64,000 nucleotides of DNA from Toxoplasma gondii ME49 (lineage: Eukaryota > Apicomplexa > Conoidasida > Eucoccidiorida > Sarcocystidae). The notes beneath the pieces were generated by a model. That model saw nothing but the letters and a program-made list of their open reading frames with translations, searched no databases and was not told the origin of the DNA. Position 1 is the stretch's first letter. The number at the start of each line of letters is the position of its first letter. The stretch covers positions 1,210,043 to 1,274,042 of the forward strand of contig NC_031477.1 in the NCBI RefSeq assembly GCF_000006565.2. The letters run 5' to 3'. The translations under genes and the position numbers were made by a program. Below, in pieces: positions 9,920 through 20,800 of the stretch.

Positions 9920-12900
9920 TCACAGCCAGGAGAGAACGGCCTTGATTTTGTCGAGGACCGCGTCTGGGACCCTCTGTCTGATTTCTTCTCCTGAGAAGAT
10001 GCGCAGCATGTCGTTGCCGCAGTACGCTGTGCAGAACGTTTTCTGCAGGATGCCAACGACCGAGAGAGGCTCCGCCCTCAGCGCGGAGAGGAATCCCTCG
10101 TTTCGTTTCGAAAACAGCGCTTTGGAGAACAAGTGCAGGCCATGGAAAGGTCCTGATTTTCCGAGAATCTGCAGCTCGAGAAAGCCCTCGGCACTTCGCT
10201 CCTCTGTCCAGAAAATGTCGCTCTCCAGAACTGGAAAGCGGCCTCGCTGTGGCCCAGGCTGAAGCGGCTCGAATGAGAGACTCCCAAACAGCCACAGCGG
10301 CCGCACAAATGGCCCTACAGCCGCTTCTTCTTGTTGTTCTTTTCCATCGCCCGCGTCTCCTTCGCGACTCTCTCCGACCTCCAAGGACGTCGGAGACGCA
10401 GCGCCGGGGAGGCGCCGAGGTTTCGGCGGCGAATTCGCGAAGCGCAAGACGTACCAAGTCTCTTCGCTTTGGTGCAGAGGTTTCCGCCTTCTCTGAGCCT
10501 TTGCGCCCTCCGTACGCTCTTGAGCTTCGGCCTCCTCGCGCTCGCGCTCCTGCCAGACGCCTGCGACTCCCGCCGTGACCCACCGGCGGTAGAAGACGGC
10601 GCGGAAGGCGAGAGGCCCCAGGAGCCCCCACTTGCCGACGGCGAGGCGGCCGACAGAGGCGGCGGCGAGATGTCGGTCGATGTAGTGCAGGAGGTCTCGG
10701 AGGAACAGGTGACTCTTCTTCTTGAATTTGAAGACGGAGTTCGTCAACTCGCACGGCCGAAACGCCGTCCGGTCTCGGCTGCGCTGCCTCGCCCACGCTT
10801 TCTGCGCCGCCTTGGCCGCGGCCTGCGTATCGTCCCGCGGTGGGCGAAGGCCTGCTTCGTCGCGCTCGAAATTTGGGTTTTCGCAGACCAGAAAGGACGG
10901 CAGAGAGGCAAAGGACCGCAGGGTCAGGACGTCGACGTCAAGGTACAAACCGCCTTCCTTGTAGAGAAAAAGCACCCGCAAAATGTCCGACACCGTCGCC
11001 TGCCGGGCACGCCGAAGGAGCCCAAACAACGCGCTGTTGTCCGCCAACGAAGACACCCGAAGCGACGACGCACGCGCAGCCAGGGGCGTATCTGGGGAAC
11101 ACCAAGAAGAAAAAGTGGGGCAGCGGACAGGGAGACGCAGAAAAACAAGTGAAATGAACTCTACGAAGAGAAGAAAACGAGACGAGACGGAGGGCGAGAT
11201 GTCCATCTCAAGAACAAAAAAACTCGTACTAAAGAACATGCTATGTGAAGTGGACACACCGCCAGTTAGAGAAAGCATGCTTCGGTAACTGGAGCAAGCA
11301 AGTGATTCCATGAAGAGCCGATGTACATGCGTAGATCTACACATTTGATGTCTTTACTCTAGATAGGGCGATAGGCATGCGAGAGAGGAGATGTCACACC
11401 TCCTCTTTACACACAGATGTTTAGAAAACGGTACATATTGACTGCTTGGAAGAAGATCTGGAAGCAAAGTCTTCTCTGGCCCCGCATCCAAGGCCGCAAC
11501 TGCTCCATGGGAGGGCGGCTGAAACGTCGCGTGAGGACGTTCTCTCAAGAAAAACTCTTCCACTCCGTTCTTGGAAGAGGACCCCCCCTCACCCAGAGAA
11601 ACAGCTGTTTTTTTCGCAGTCCGTCCACGCAAGACGGCGACGAGAGATTCCTGAAACCCAGAAGACTCACCGACGAGGTACGGCTTCAAGGTGACATGCT
11701 GGACGTACTGCAGGTCGTAGCCTTTCCGCCAAAAAAGTTGAAGCTGAGAGAGGTGAAGCCCCCGCACACTCTCGATTCGTCGCCGCATGGCGTCGCTCTT
11801 GCGCCTCCTCCACGACGCAAAGAAGGTCCCACCCCCCATGTTTTCCTTGCCCTTCGACCCTGTCTCCGAGCTCGCGCCCGCGTCCTGGTTCCGAGGCGAG
11901 ACGGAGCCGGCGGCCTCTCCGCTGTCCCAGAGGAAATCGTCTTCGTCTGGTGTAGGGAAAACCACATGGAGTCTCAGTGTGCTGCGGGGGGCAGAGGCGA
12001 AGAAACTGTCGATCGACCATAACTCTTTCGCTGTCAGCGGCTCTGTTCCTCCCCAGTACATGTGCGCAACGAATCTCTCTTCCCCTAAATGGCTACGAAA
12101 GGAAGAAGGAGAGGGAGAGGAAGAAGAAGAAGAGGGAGAAGAAGACGGCGTACGTAGGCGGATGGGCAGAGAAGAGCAGCCGTCGTAGAGAGAGACGCGG
12201 CCGCTGCATGCGTCTTCAGGCGAGGGAGGTGAAGGACGTTGTTGGCTTGCCGTGCGGCTTTCGCGTTGACCGGCTAGACTTCCTTCTCTCTCAGCGTCTT
12301 CTCTTTCCTCGGATACCGGAGACGCGAGAGCGCTCAACAGCGAAACGAAGCGGACGCCGTACTCGCGGTCCACACTCACACAGACATGTCGGCGCAGATC
12401 CGCCTCTGTGTAGGCTCCGAAACGAGACGCGGAGATCGGAGTTTTCCCCGAGGCGACGACTCGCCAGTTCGGCAGGAACAACGACGCGCTCGGGCGCCTC
12501 CTCGCCCCTCCCGCCGAAGTGTCTCCGCTCCCTTCCGGCTCGCCGCGCTTGTCTGCGGCTCCAGCGTGCAGCGCTGCCCGCTCCAGAGTCCAGGGCGCCT
12601 TGGCGTCGAGCTGAGAAGACGCGCGCTTCTTTACTCTCTCGAGGAGTGAGCGGAACATCTCGTTGCTTTCGAGGGCGTCCACGCCTGCAGAAGAGCTGCC
12701 TTCCAGGATTGACAGCAGCGACGCAGCGAGAGACGCGTCTCCACCGACCTGAGAGTCGTCTGACGGAACAGCGATCAGTTCAACGCAAGTCAGAGGCGAC
12801 GCGGCAGCCCTCTCCCTCGCAAGCGCCTGAGCCTCTTCGCTCTCTTCTGATTCCACAAAGGAAGGACTCGCGGCTGAGGGACGAGCAGCAGAAGAAGTGG

Positions 12901-13672
12901 AGGGCAAAGGACTGGAGAGAGAAGACAGGCCGTCGGAGCGAGGCGCGGCGGAAGGCGCGGCGCGAGAGGGACTGGAGAAGAAGGCAGGGTGGAAGGCGGC
13001 GTCGTCGGAGGCGAGGAGAAGCAAGGACGGCGCGGCGATCCTGGCAAAGTTCTCAACCGAGACCGGGATAGAAGAGAGAGTTGCAAGGCGTCTCAGTGAC
13101 TGAACACCCGCGTCTTCTTCCTCCTCTTCCTCACTGAAGAACGAAAAGGAAGAGAAGAGCGAGGAGCGGGCAGAGGCGCCGTCGGGGACGTCGGCTCTCA
13201 GCCGGACGAGGCAGAAGAAGGAAGAGACGATGGTGTAGACGATCACCAAGACGAACAGAGACAAGACGACCTGAGAGAAGACGCGCCTGCCCCGCATCGC
13301 TGAACGCTCCTCGAAACGCTGGCAATCATGTCCGCCAGTCTCTGCAGAGACAACATTCGTAAACTGGGAGAGAAAGGAGCGGTGCGCATGCTCAGGCTTG
13401 AGCGAGGAGTCCCGCTGTCGCAGGCGAATCGCGTCGCCTTCAGACGAGAAACGCGAGCATGCGACGTTCAGGAGAGCTCCGTCTTCTCCGTCGTCCGGTT
13501 CTGGATCGGAGGAGCGCTCCAAGGCACACAGAGAGGGAGAAGACACAGGAGACGAACGAGAAGCTGAGGGAGACGCCTGCAAGTCGAGGGAAATACGATT
13601 TTGAGAGCCAACCGAAGAAGTAGACGTCTTCCTGGTGGTCCCCGGCGGACCTCGCCGAGCGTCCGCCATCAT
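9920..13672 (-). CDS. GT32-like glycosyltransferase with DXD motif, type II membrane protein (about 1057 aa)
   Basis: Two exons: 13672-11671 and 11091-9920. The donor is GTCG|gtgagt and the acceptor ccccag|ATACG; the split codon gives D668 and the join is in frame. The N-terminal 130 residues look cytosolic, then one membrane segment at about 131-153 (FSQVVLSLFVLVIVYTIVSS), then a long S/A-rich stem. The catalytic core includes VAHMYWGG and VSDILRVLFLYKEGGLYLDVDV; the DVD at about 719-721 is the nucleotide-sugar and metal site of the sugar-binding DXD family (Gly_transf_sug, shared with Och1 and alpha-1,4-GalT/GlcNAcT enzymes). This implies Golgi or ER lumen glycosylation with a nucleotide sugar; donor and acceptor are unknown. 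I chose the MMADARR start because upstream residues look non-coding. At about 1057 residues it is far longer than typical family members because of low-complexity inserts. Confidence 0.85.
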
Positions 13673-16164
13673 CTCCGACGCCCCGCCGACGCTGCAGACA
13701 GATGGAACAACGCCTGAGAGCACGACATAAAGATCGGAGGAAGAGAGACAGAAGAGGCAAAGAGAGCAAGATGGAGAAGAGAAAACGAGACACAAGGGAA
13801 GACGGGGGAACACAAGCCGGCGAGAAAAAGAGAGACACAATGGGAGCGGAGAGAGGAAGAGAGTCGAGACAAAAAGAGGTAGTGTGAGCATGGAGGGGGC
13901 CGAGCAAGGGAAGAAGTCACGTGAGAGAGAACAAACCCCATGATATTTTGTGTAGTTTTGAAGGATTTTCTGAAGGAACCGTTTCATGGAGATTTACCTG
14001 TGATGGAGACTCCACTGGCAAGGCAGAAAAAGCCTGGCATCCAGCTGTGCGCCATCCAGCGTGTGTGAAAAACGCGCTTTTGGACGCGAGACGACGGCTC
14101 TCGTCGCCGAAAGAGACAGACTTTCTGCGAGATGGAGGAAAGAAAGACTTTCCTTAAACGCCAACTTCGTCCCGGTCACGCTCCCTTGAAATCAGGATTT
14201 TCGCTGCCCTCCGAAACCTCAAAAAGACAAGACAAGGTCGAGACAAGGTCGAGAAGGGGGTGCGTGATGGTGGAACGCAACTGCGAGCTCGCCTTTTCTC
14301 GCGGCGAGAGGACGCCTCCCTGAAACTGTCTCTTTCTCCTTTTTAACATTGTCTTCTCTTTTTTTCTTTCGAATCGAAGGCGTGTGTCTTCCTTCTCACT
14401 TCTCATGACGCATGCACATGTGAAGTTTTTACGAATTCGTCTCTGTGTCGTTGCTGAAGGCTTCTTCTGGTGCTCCGTAAGCTACGCTTGCGCTGTCCAG
14501 CGATCTTCGCAGACGTTTTCTTGCTTCCCGTTTTGAACTTTCTGCTTCGCCTCTCTGCTCACTCTCTCTTACGCAAACAAGACCAAGAGCAGCTTCTGCA
14601 CCACGGACAAGCGAGAGAAGCGAGAAAAGCGGCGCTCCCTTCTGCTGTTAAAGGTCGCAGAGAGACCTTCACCGAGAGGAAAAACCGCGGGGCTGAAGGG
14701 GAGGCGGCGGAGGGAAAGAGAAAGAAGACTTGGGAGTTCGGAGGAATTAGGTGACTGAAATCGATGGAAACAGAGCGAAAAACTGTGAAAGAGGAGGAAA
14801 GAGCGAGAAGTGTGTCTATTCCGGTTTTTCTCTGTTTCTCCCTCTCTCTTCCACTTGTCTTCCCTCTCGGGGAGACGACTTTCCGGCATCCTGAAGGCAG
14901 CCAAGGAAAGATGGAACGAGCAGGACGCAAAAGATCCTTTCTTCTCCTCGTGTAACTCCCGTCTCTCTCTCTTGAACTCTTCTCTCAAGGAGAGACCTTT
15001 GCCGCTTTCCATGTCTTGAACAGCGAGCGGAGCGTCTCTCCTTGCCTTTTGTTAAAAAACGACTTCTTCATTCTTCCTCTCTTCGTTCCCCAGCAGTCTC
15101 GACGAAAAATACCAGTCCTCCCTTTGTCCTCCGTCCATCGTCCTCTCTGGATTTCAGTACCCGCACATGTATCTGCATATACATATATATATATATATAT
15201 GCCTATATATACATATATTTACATGTATACATACATAAATATATATATATATATGCATGTGTGTACATATTAGAGATGTATATAGGTGTCTGTGAAGGCG
15301 TAGCACCTGTTGTTTGCGTTGGTTTTTGTCACAGCCTCGTTCTTCTTCCAAGCCTTTGACTTGGCATCTGCTGTTCTTTCTTTCTTCTTAAAGCCGCCGT
15401 CTGACGCGTAGAACACTGTCGCTTTCCTCTTCTCTCGCTCTTCTCGTACTTTCTCTTCATCCAAGTGTCTGGCTGTCCTTTTTCTTCCGCTCTCTCTCTC
15501 TTCTCCGTTCGTTTCCTCCCCTCCTGCCGCATTTGTCTTGTTCCTCACACACTCCCTTTGTTCGTCTCCCGTCTTGTCTTCGTCCTTCTTCGCTTCGCTC
15601 TTTTTTTCCGCGCCTCGCGTCGTACCCGCGTAGGTCCCTGCTTCCTCCGAAGCGCGTGAGTTCGAGGGAGAGGCGGCGCCTGCAGCCTAAAACGCGTCTA
15701 GCGAGAGCTGGAGGAGAGCAGTTTTTTTTTCAGCGACGTCCAGACCGGGGAGATGATCTCGCCAGTCTCATCTCTGAGGAGCGGCGTGGAAAGAGAGATG
15801 CGACAGAGGCGGAGAGATCAAGGTTCGTCTCTCCTTCGAGAGAAACAGAGGAGAGCCAGTGACAAGTGATTTTGATTTGAAAGAGAGCGACAAAGGGCAG
15901 AAGACAGCAGGAGAGCATCCGACATCGCTGTCGCGAATCTCTCCTTCACTTCCTCGTTTCCTTGTCTTTTGCTTTTCTCCTTTCCTCGTTTTCGACGTTC
16001 TCGCTCTCTCTGCTTTTCTCCGCTCCTCTCCCCTGTTGTCGGTTGCTGGCCTTGAACGCTAAACGTCTTTCCGGAAGAACGCTGTCTTCCTGCCTGACTG
16101 CTTTTTCTTCCTTCTGTCCATTTCTTTCTTCCCCTCTCCTTTTTCCTTTTTTTTTGTTTCGAAA
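13673..16164. promoter_or_regulatory. Shared 2.5 kb region between two divergent glycosyltransferase genes
   Basis: No supported coding sequence. It must hold the promoters and 5' UTRs of the GT32-like gene (-) and the GNT-I-like gene (+). It contains purine- and pyrimidine-rich stretches and a TA/CATA microsatellite at about 15171-15260. I see no classical TATA box tied to a start. Confidence 0.5.
15171..15262. repeat. TA/CATA microsatellite
   Basis: Alternating TA with CATA and AAATA interruptions, in the divergent intergenic region. Confidence 0.9.
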
Positions 16165-16970
16165 ATGCATGTGAATCCCCGAGTCTTCCGGGGGTTCTCG
16201 ACCCTGCGGCACCGTCTGCATACGCAATCGAGCAAGAAGAGCATCTGTTCTTCGCTCTTCGCCAGCGTCTCCAAGTGGCTTCTCGGCGGACCGCATGGCC
16301 GCGGGAGACAGTGCGCCTTGTTGCTGCTTCTCCTCGTTGCGCTGGGGACTGCTTCGATCACCTTCTTCTTCCACTCGTACTACCTCGCGCGCGTCCACGA
16401 GCTTGAGCAAGCGCTGGCTCGAGCGAAAACGCAAGCCGCCGCAGGACAAGACAGCGAATCTGCTTCTCTCGCCGGCCTCGGCGCCTCCCTGCAGAGCGAG
16501 AGGGGGGTGTCGAGAGGCGAACAGACGCCTGGGCAGGGCGAGGAGACGCTCCGCAATGCAACCCACAGCTCTGAGGAGACGGAGCGACAAGCGGAGACGA
16601 AGGAGACACAGAAAGTCGGCTCTCCGCTGCCGTCCTGGTGGAAGCGAAGACCGGCGACAGGTCACTCAGGTACAGAGGCGACGTTTTGACGAAACCAAAT
16701 GTCTCTTTAGAGGATTCTTCTTTGGATCCCCCAGACGCGTTTCTCCCTGTGGTACTGCAGAGGGGATGCTTGGGATTCACTTGTCTCCAAACACCCAGTC
16801 TGCACGACGCCTTCAATATATCTGAACATGTGGATGTCTAGTCAAGCCCGTTCACGCTCACACACTTCTCAATCATACATATATATATATATACATATAC
16901 ATACATACATATATACATACATATACATACATACATACATATACATACATATATATACATATATATATAC

Positions 16971-17003
<33 letters not shown>

Positions 17004-17064
17004 CATATACATACATACATATATACATACATATACATACATACATATACATACATATATATAC

Positions 17065-17121
<57 letters not shown>

Positions 17122-17813
17122 TGTGGATAGATAGATCTATTTTTTTTTGAGTTCTCCGGGTGGTGGGTGTGAAGTTCTTTGTCTCGTGGACAGCTGTGTT
17201 TCTGGGTCTGTGCAGTACGGAACGAGACAGCAAGTGTGAGAGGCCGACCGTGAAGTCGGAGTGGAGAGACGACGCGTTTTTCCCTGCCTTGAAGCTTCCG
17301 GGAACAGTCGAGAGATGGGAGACACACAGTTTTCCTCTCCGTCAGTCGGAGAGTCGAAGTTAGGTGAAAAACCTCCACACATTCTTGGGTCTGTCTGGTC
17401 GTCGAGTTTCCTCTTCCTGCAGTCTCAGGAGGCGTCTGGGATGCGAGCGTCTCTCTGTCTTTGTTCGACCTGAAAGAACAAATCCGCGCGAGCTCAGCTG
17501 CTGGAAATCCTGGAGAGAAGACGCTGGTAACCCACGGCCTCGGCATCGTTCTTCTTCTCCCCAGCTCTCCGGCGCTCTCCTCCTCTGCGGGCCGGACCCT
17601 GCAAGTAAGACGTCTGGGAGTCTCAATCCAAAAACGTTTAACTCTCACAAGGCTTTCTACCTCCGTCATACGTCGCGGTGGCTCTTCGGTGTGCCGACTC
17701 TTTCATCTCTTCTCTTCCTCAGTTTCTCTTTCCGTCTCCAGAGCCATCGATGGGCGCACACCCTTGTGTGCATTCCTATGCAGATGCACAAATACACATG
17801 CATATATGCATAG

Positions 17814-17857
<44 letters not shown>

Positions 17858-20800
17858 ACATATAGATAGATTTGTATACAAATATATTTTCATATGAATA
17901 CGAATATGTGCACATGAACAGACATGATTGTTTCGCTGTCTCTCGATATGTGTATGTGTAGCGGGTCTCTTGAAGATTCGCTCACTGTTTGAATCGTAGG
18001 AAAAAGGACTGTCTCTCTTTTTTCCTCGCAGGATCTCCTTTCGCTGCGCAACGCCTTTCCTGGGAAGAAACTATTTCCGGTCATCATTTCTCAGGTACTG
18101 TTTGCTACTTTCTTTTCCTGCGCGGTGTATCCCCTACTCTGTCCCCATCTTTCTGCGGTGTGCTTGCTGCTCTTGTGGCGTCCTTTTTTGCCTTGTGTTC
18201 TTCTCGCTGCCTTTGCCTTTTGTCTCTTCGCGAGGCTCAGCGTCTCTTGCGGGGACGGTGTTTTTCTCGGTCGCCCCTCTTTGTCCCTCCAGGCGTATCT
18301 CTGGGTCTTCTCTCTTGCCGCAGTCTTTGTTTCCCCTTTCCTCAAAAAGAAACTCTTTGCATGCGCGTTCCTCAGTGCCGTCCTTGTGTGACACTCTCCC
18401 GTCTGTTCTCCATCCCGATTTTTTTCAGCTTTCCTTTTTTCTTGGTTTTCCAGCCTGGCAGCAGCGTCTGGCAAGCAAGCGCCGTGGCGCCGTTCCGCGT
18501 AGGGTCCAGCGCGGCGTATCACATGCAATTCGATTCGAAGAAACGTCCTCTTTCTCGTTCGCCTTCTTTTGAGAAAAGTCAGGCGGACCCAGAGCGTGAC
18601 TCGGCCTCCTCGCAGTACGTCCGGTTCTCCAGTCTGCAGATCTTTTTTCCTCTTTTCTCCTTTTTTTCATGACGTTTCGACCGCGGGCAAAGGCCTTCCA
18701 TTCGCGCTATTTCCCGACGCAGCGCTGCTCAGAGAGGAGACGAAGGACAGACTGAAGCTGGAGAACGAGGCTAGCGACGGCAGAAACATTGGTGCACTGT
18801 TTTTCTTCTTGTGTCTTTTTCCATGTGAATGTTTCTTTTATCGCCGTCGCCGATACACACGAGGCAGACTGTGTGGCTTCTTTCCTTTTTCCTTGCTTCT
18901 CACCGTTTTGTCTCTCCTTTTTTCTCTGTCTCCTTTCCCTTTCCTCGTTTTCCTCGTCCTGCCCCCCCCCCCCGCGCGTCCTTTGTTCCCTCTCTTCTTC
19001 TCTGTCGAGCGCTCGTCTTTTCCTCCTCCTGTCCTCCTCACGCGCCTCGCCTCTCTCCGCTTGCTTCGCTTTCTCTTCTTCTCAGGAGAGAGACGGACAG
19101 GAGTCATCTGCTCTGGGCGGGGAGGCAGGTGTTCGACGAACTGGGCCTCCCCTTCGCCATTTTCCTCGACGCAGATCTCGAGGTGCGTTTGCGTGGAACT
19201 CAAGAAAAGTTTCCGGAAACCACAGGCAGGACAGAGAAGACGAGTGTGAAGGGTAAACGGCAGAAGAGGTCTCCGAGGAAAGCTGCGGAACAGGGAGGAG
19301 TTTCGAGAGAAAGGCCTTTCTCTCTTCGCTTCTTCGTCTCATGGGGCACACAAGCGAAAAGCGCCTCGACGCCCTGCCCGAGAGCGAGCAAGGAGAAAAG
19401 CCGGTTCGAGAATTGAGCAAGTCGTTTTGGACCAAATTCGTATCGACATTCTTTTCCATTTTTCTGCTCGTCTCGCCCACACCCCAGTCCAGCGGTCTGT
19501 GTCGATTTTTCTCCGTTTTTTTCAGGTCTCCCCGGATTTCTTCAGCTTCCTCGAAAAGGCAGTCGACGTCCTCGCGGCCGAAGAAGGTCCCGGCTGTGCG
19601 TCTCCGTTCTCCGCCCTCAGGTGAGTTAGACGGAATAATAGTTCTCGAAACGTCTCGACATCTTTCCAAGAATGTACTAAAACTTCTTTAGCATCTTCAA
19701 AAATTCCAAATCTCTATTCTGCTCTGCCGCCATACAAGAGGTCGCCAAGAATCTGCGCCGCCTGAAGCAGTCACGAGTCCTGTAAACGCAAAAAGGAAAT
19801 GCGACGTTGTGTTTTTCTTGGTTTTTGTGTCTCCTCTTTGCGCGATACTCTTCTCTCGCCCCTCGCGTTCTCTCTAAGTCTCTCTCTTTCACACACTTTA
19901 CCTCATCTCCTGTTGTTCTTTCTCTCTTGTTCTCTCTCTCTCTGTCTGATCTCCGCTTCCGACTCCCATCTGAGCCTTTGTCTGTTTATACGCTCGTTTA
20001 TATGGGCTTTGTGTCTGCGCTGTCTCCTTGCTAGTGTTTCTGCTTCTCCCGGCACTGGAGCCCAACTGGCAGCGCTGCAGGCGCGCCTGTGGCGTTCGTC
20101 CTCTTTGCCCCCGTTCGCTCTCCTTCTCTCGCGTTCTGCATTCTCCTGGTTTGAGCAATCGAAGAAGGAAGAAGATCAACCAGCCAGGGGAGAGGGAGAG
20201 AAGAAGCCGGAAGTGAGTTTCCAGGTCCGTCTCCGTCCCCTTCTGCCTGCAGGCCTAGAGATCCACTCTGCATAGGCACTGTCTCCTTGTGTTCTACACA
20301 CTCCTCGACAGACAGAATCACCCTGTTGCTTTCCTCCAAAGGCAGAAAACAGTGTGACATCACGCCCCCTCCAGAGACCAAGAGATATTCATCCAGCCTT
20401 ACCTCTTCATTCATCTATAAATATATACATATACAGATATATGTATTCATATATATATATATATATATATACATAGTTTAGTACTTTTTTGTATACATAT
20501 ATATATATATATACATGTCTGCATATCTGTATATATAAGTATACACATGCATACATGCATATTTATATGTATATATACGTATATATATATATATATATAT
20601 TTATGTCCGTGTGTGTCTATGGAGGCAAACGTTTGTATCGTGAGACTGGCATCGTCTCCATGTCTGAGATTTCCTGATGTTGCGTACGCTGTGTCGACAT
20701 CCCAATCTGCCTGGAGCAAAGGTCGAGAGGCGTAGTTGTCAAAACGCATTCGCAGCGTTGGTTCGGTCTACAGAAGATAGAGAAGAAGCGCACAGCTCAG

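Noticed and set aside
11977..13071. 364-codon plus-strand frame, very rich in arginine
   Set aside because: It is the antisense shadow of exon 1 of the GT32-like glycosyltransferase, whose membrane segment and domain are on the other strand.
17565..17604. Possible 40-base exon ([13 protein letters not shown]) in the GNT-I-like gene
   Set aside because: It has AG and GT borders but breaks the phase, while the exon at 17423-17526 already joins exon 1 and exon 18032 in frame.
16828..17669. Open frames of [14 protein letters not shown] type on both strands (also at 20.4, 34.8, 36.4, 46.4, 47.4 and 50.6 kb)
   Set aside because: They are translations of TA/CATA microsatellites, almost all inside introns of better-supported genes.
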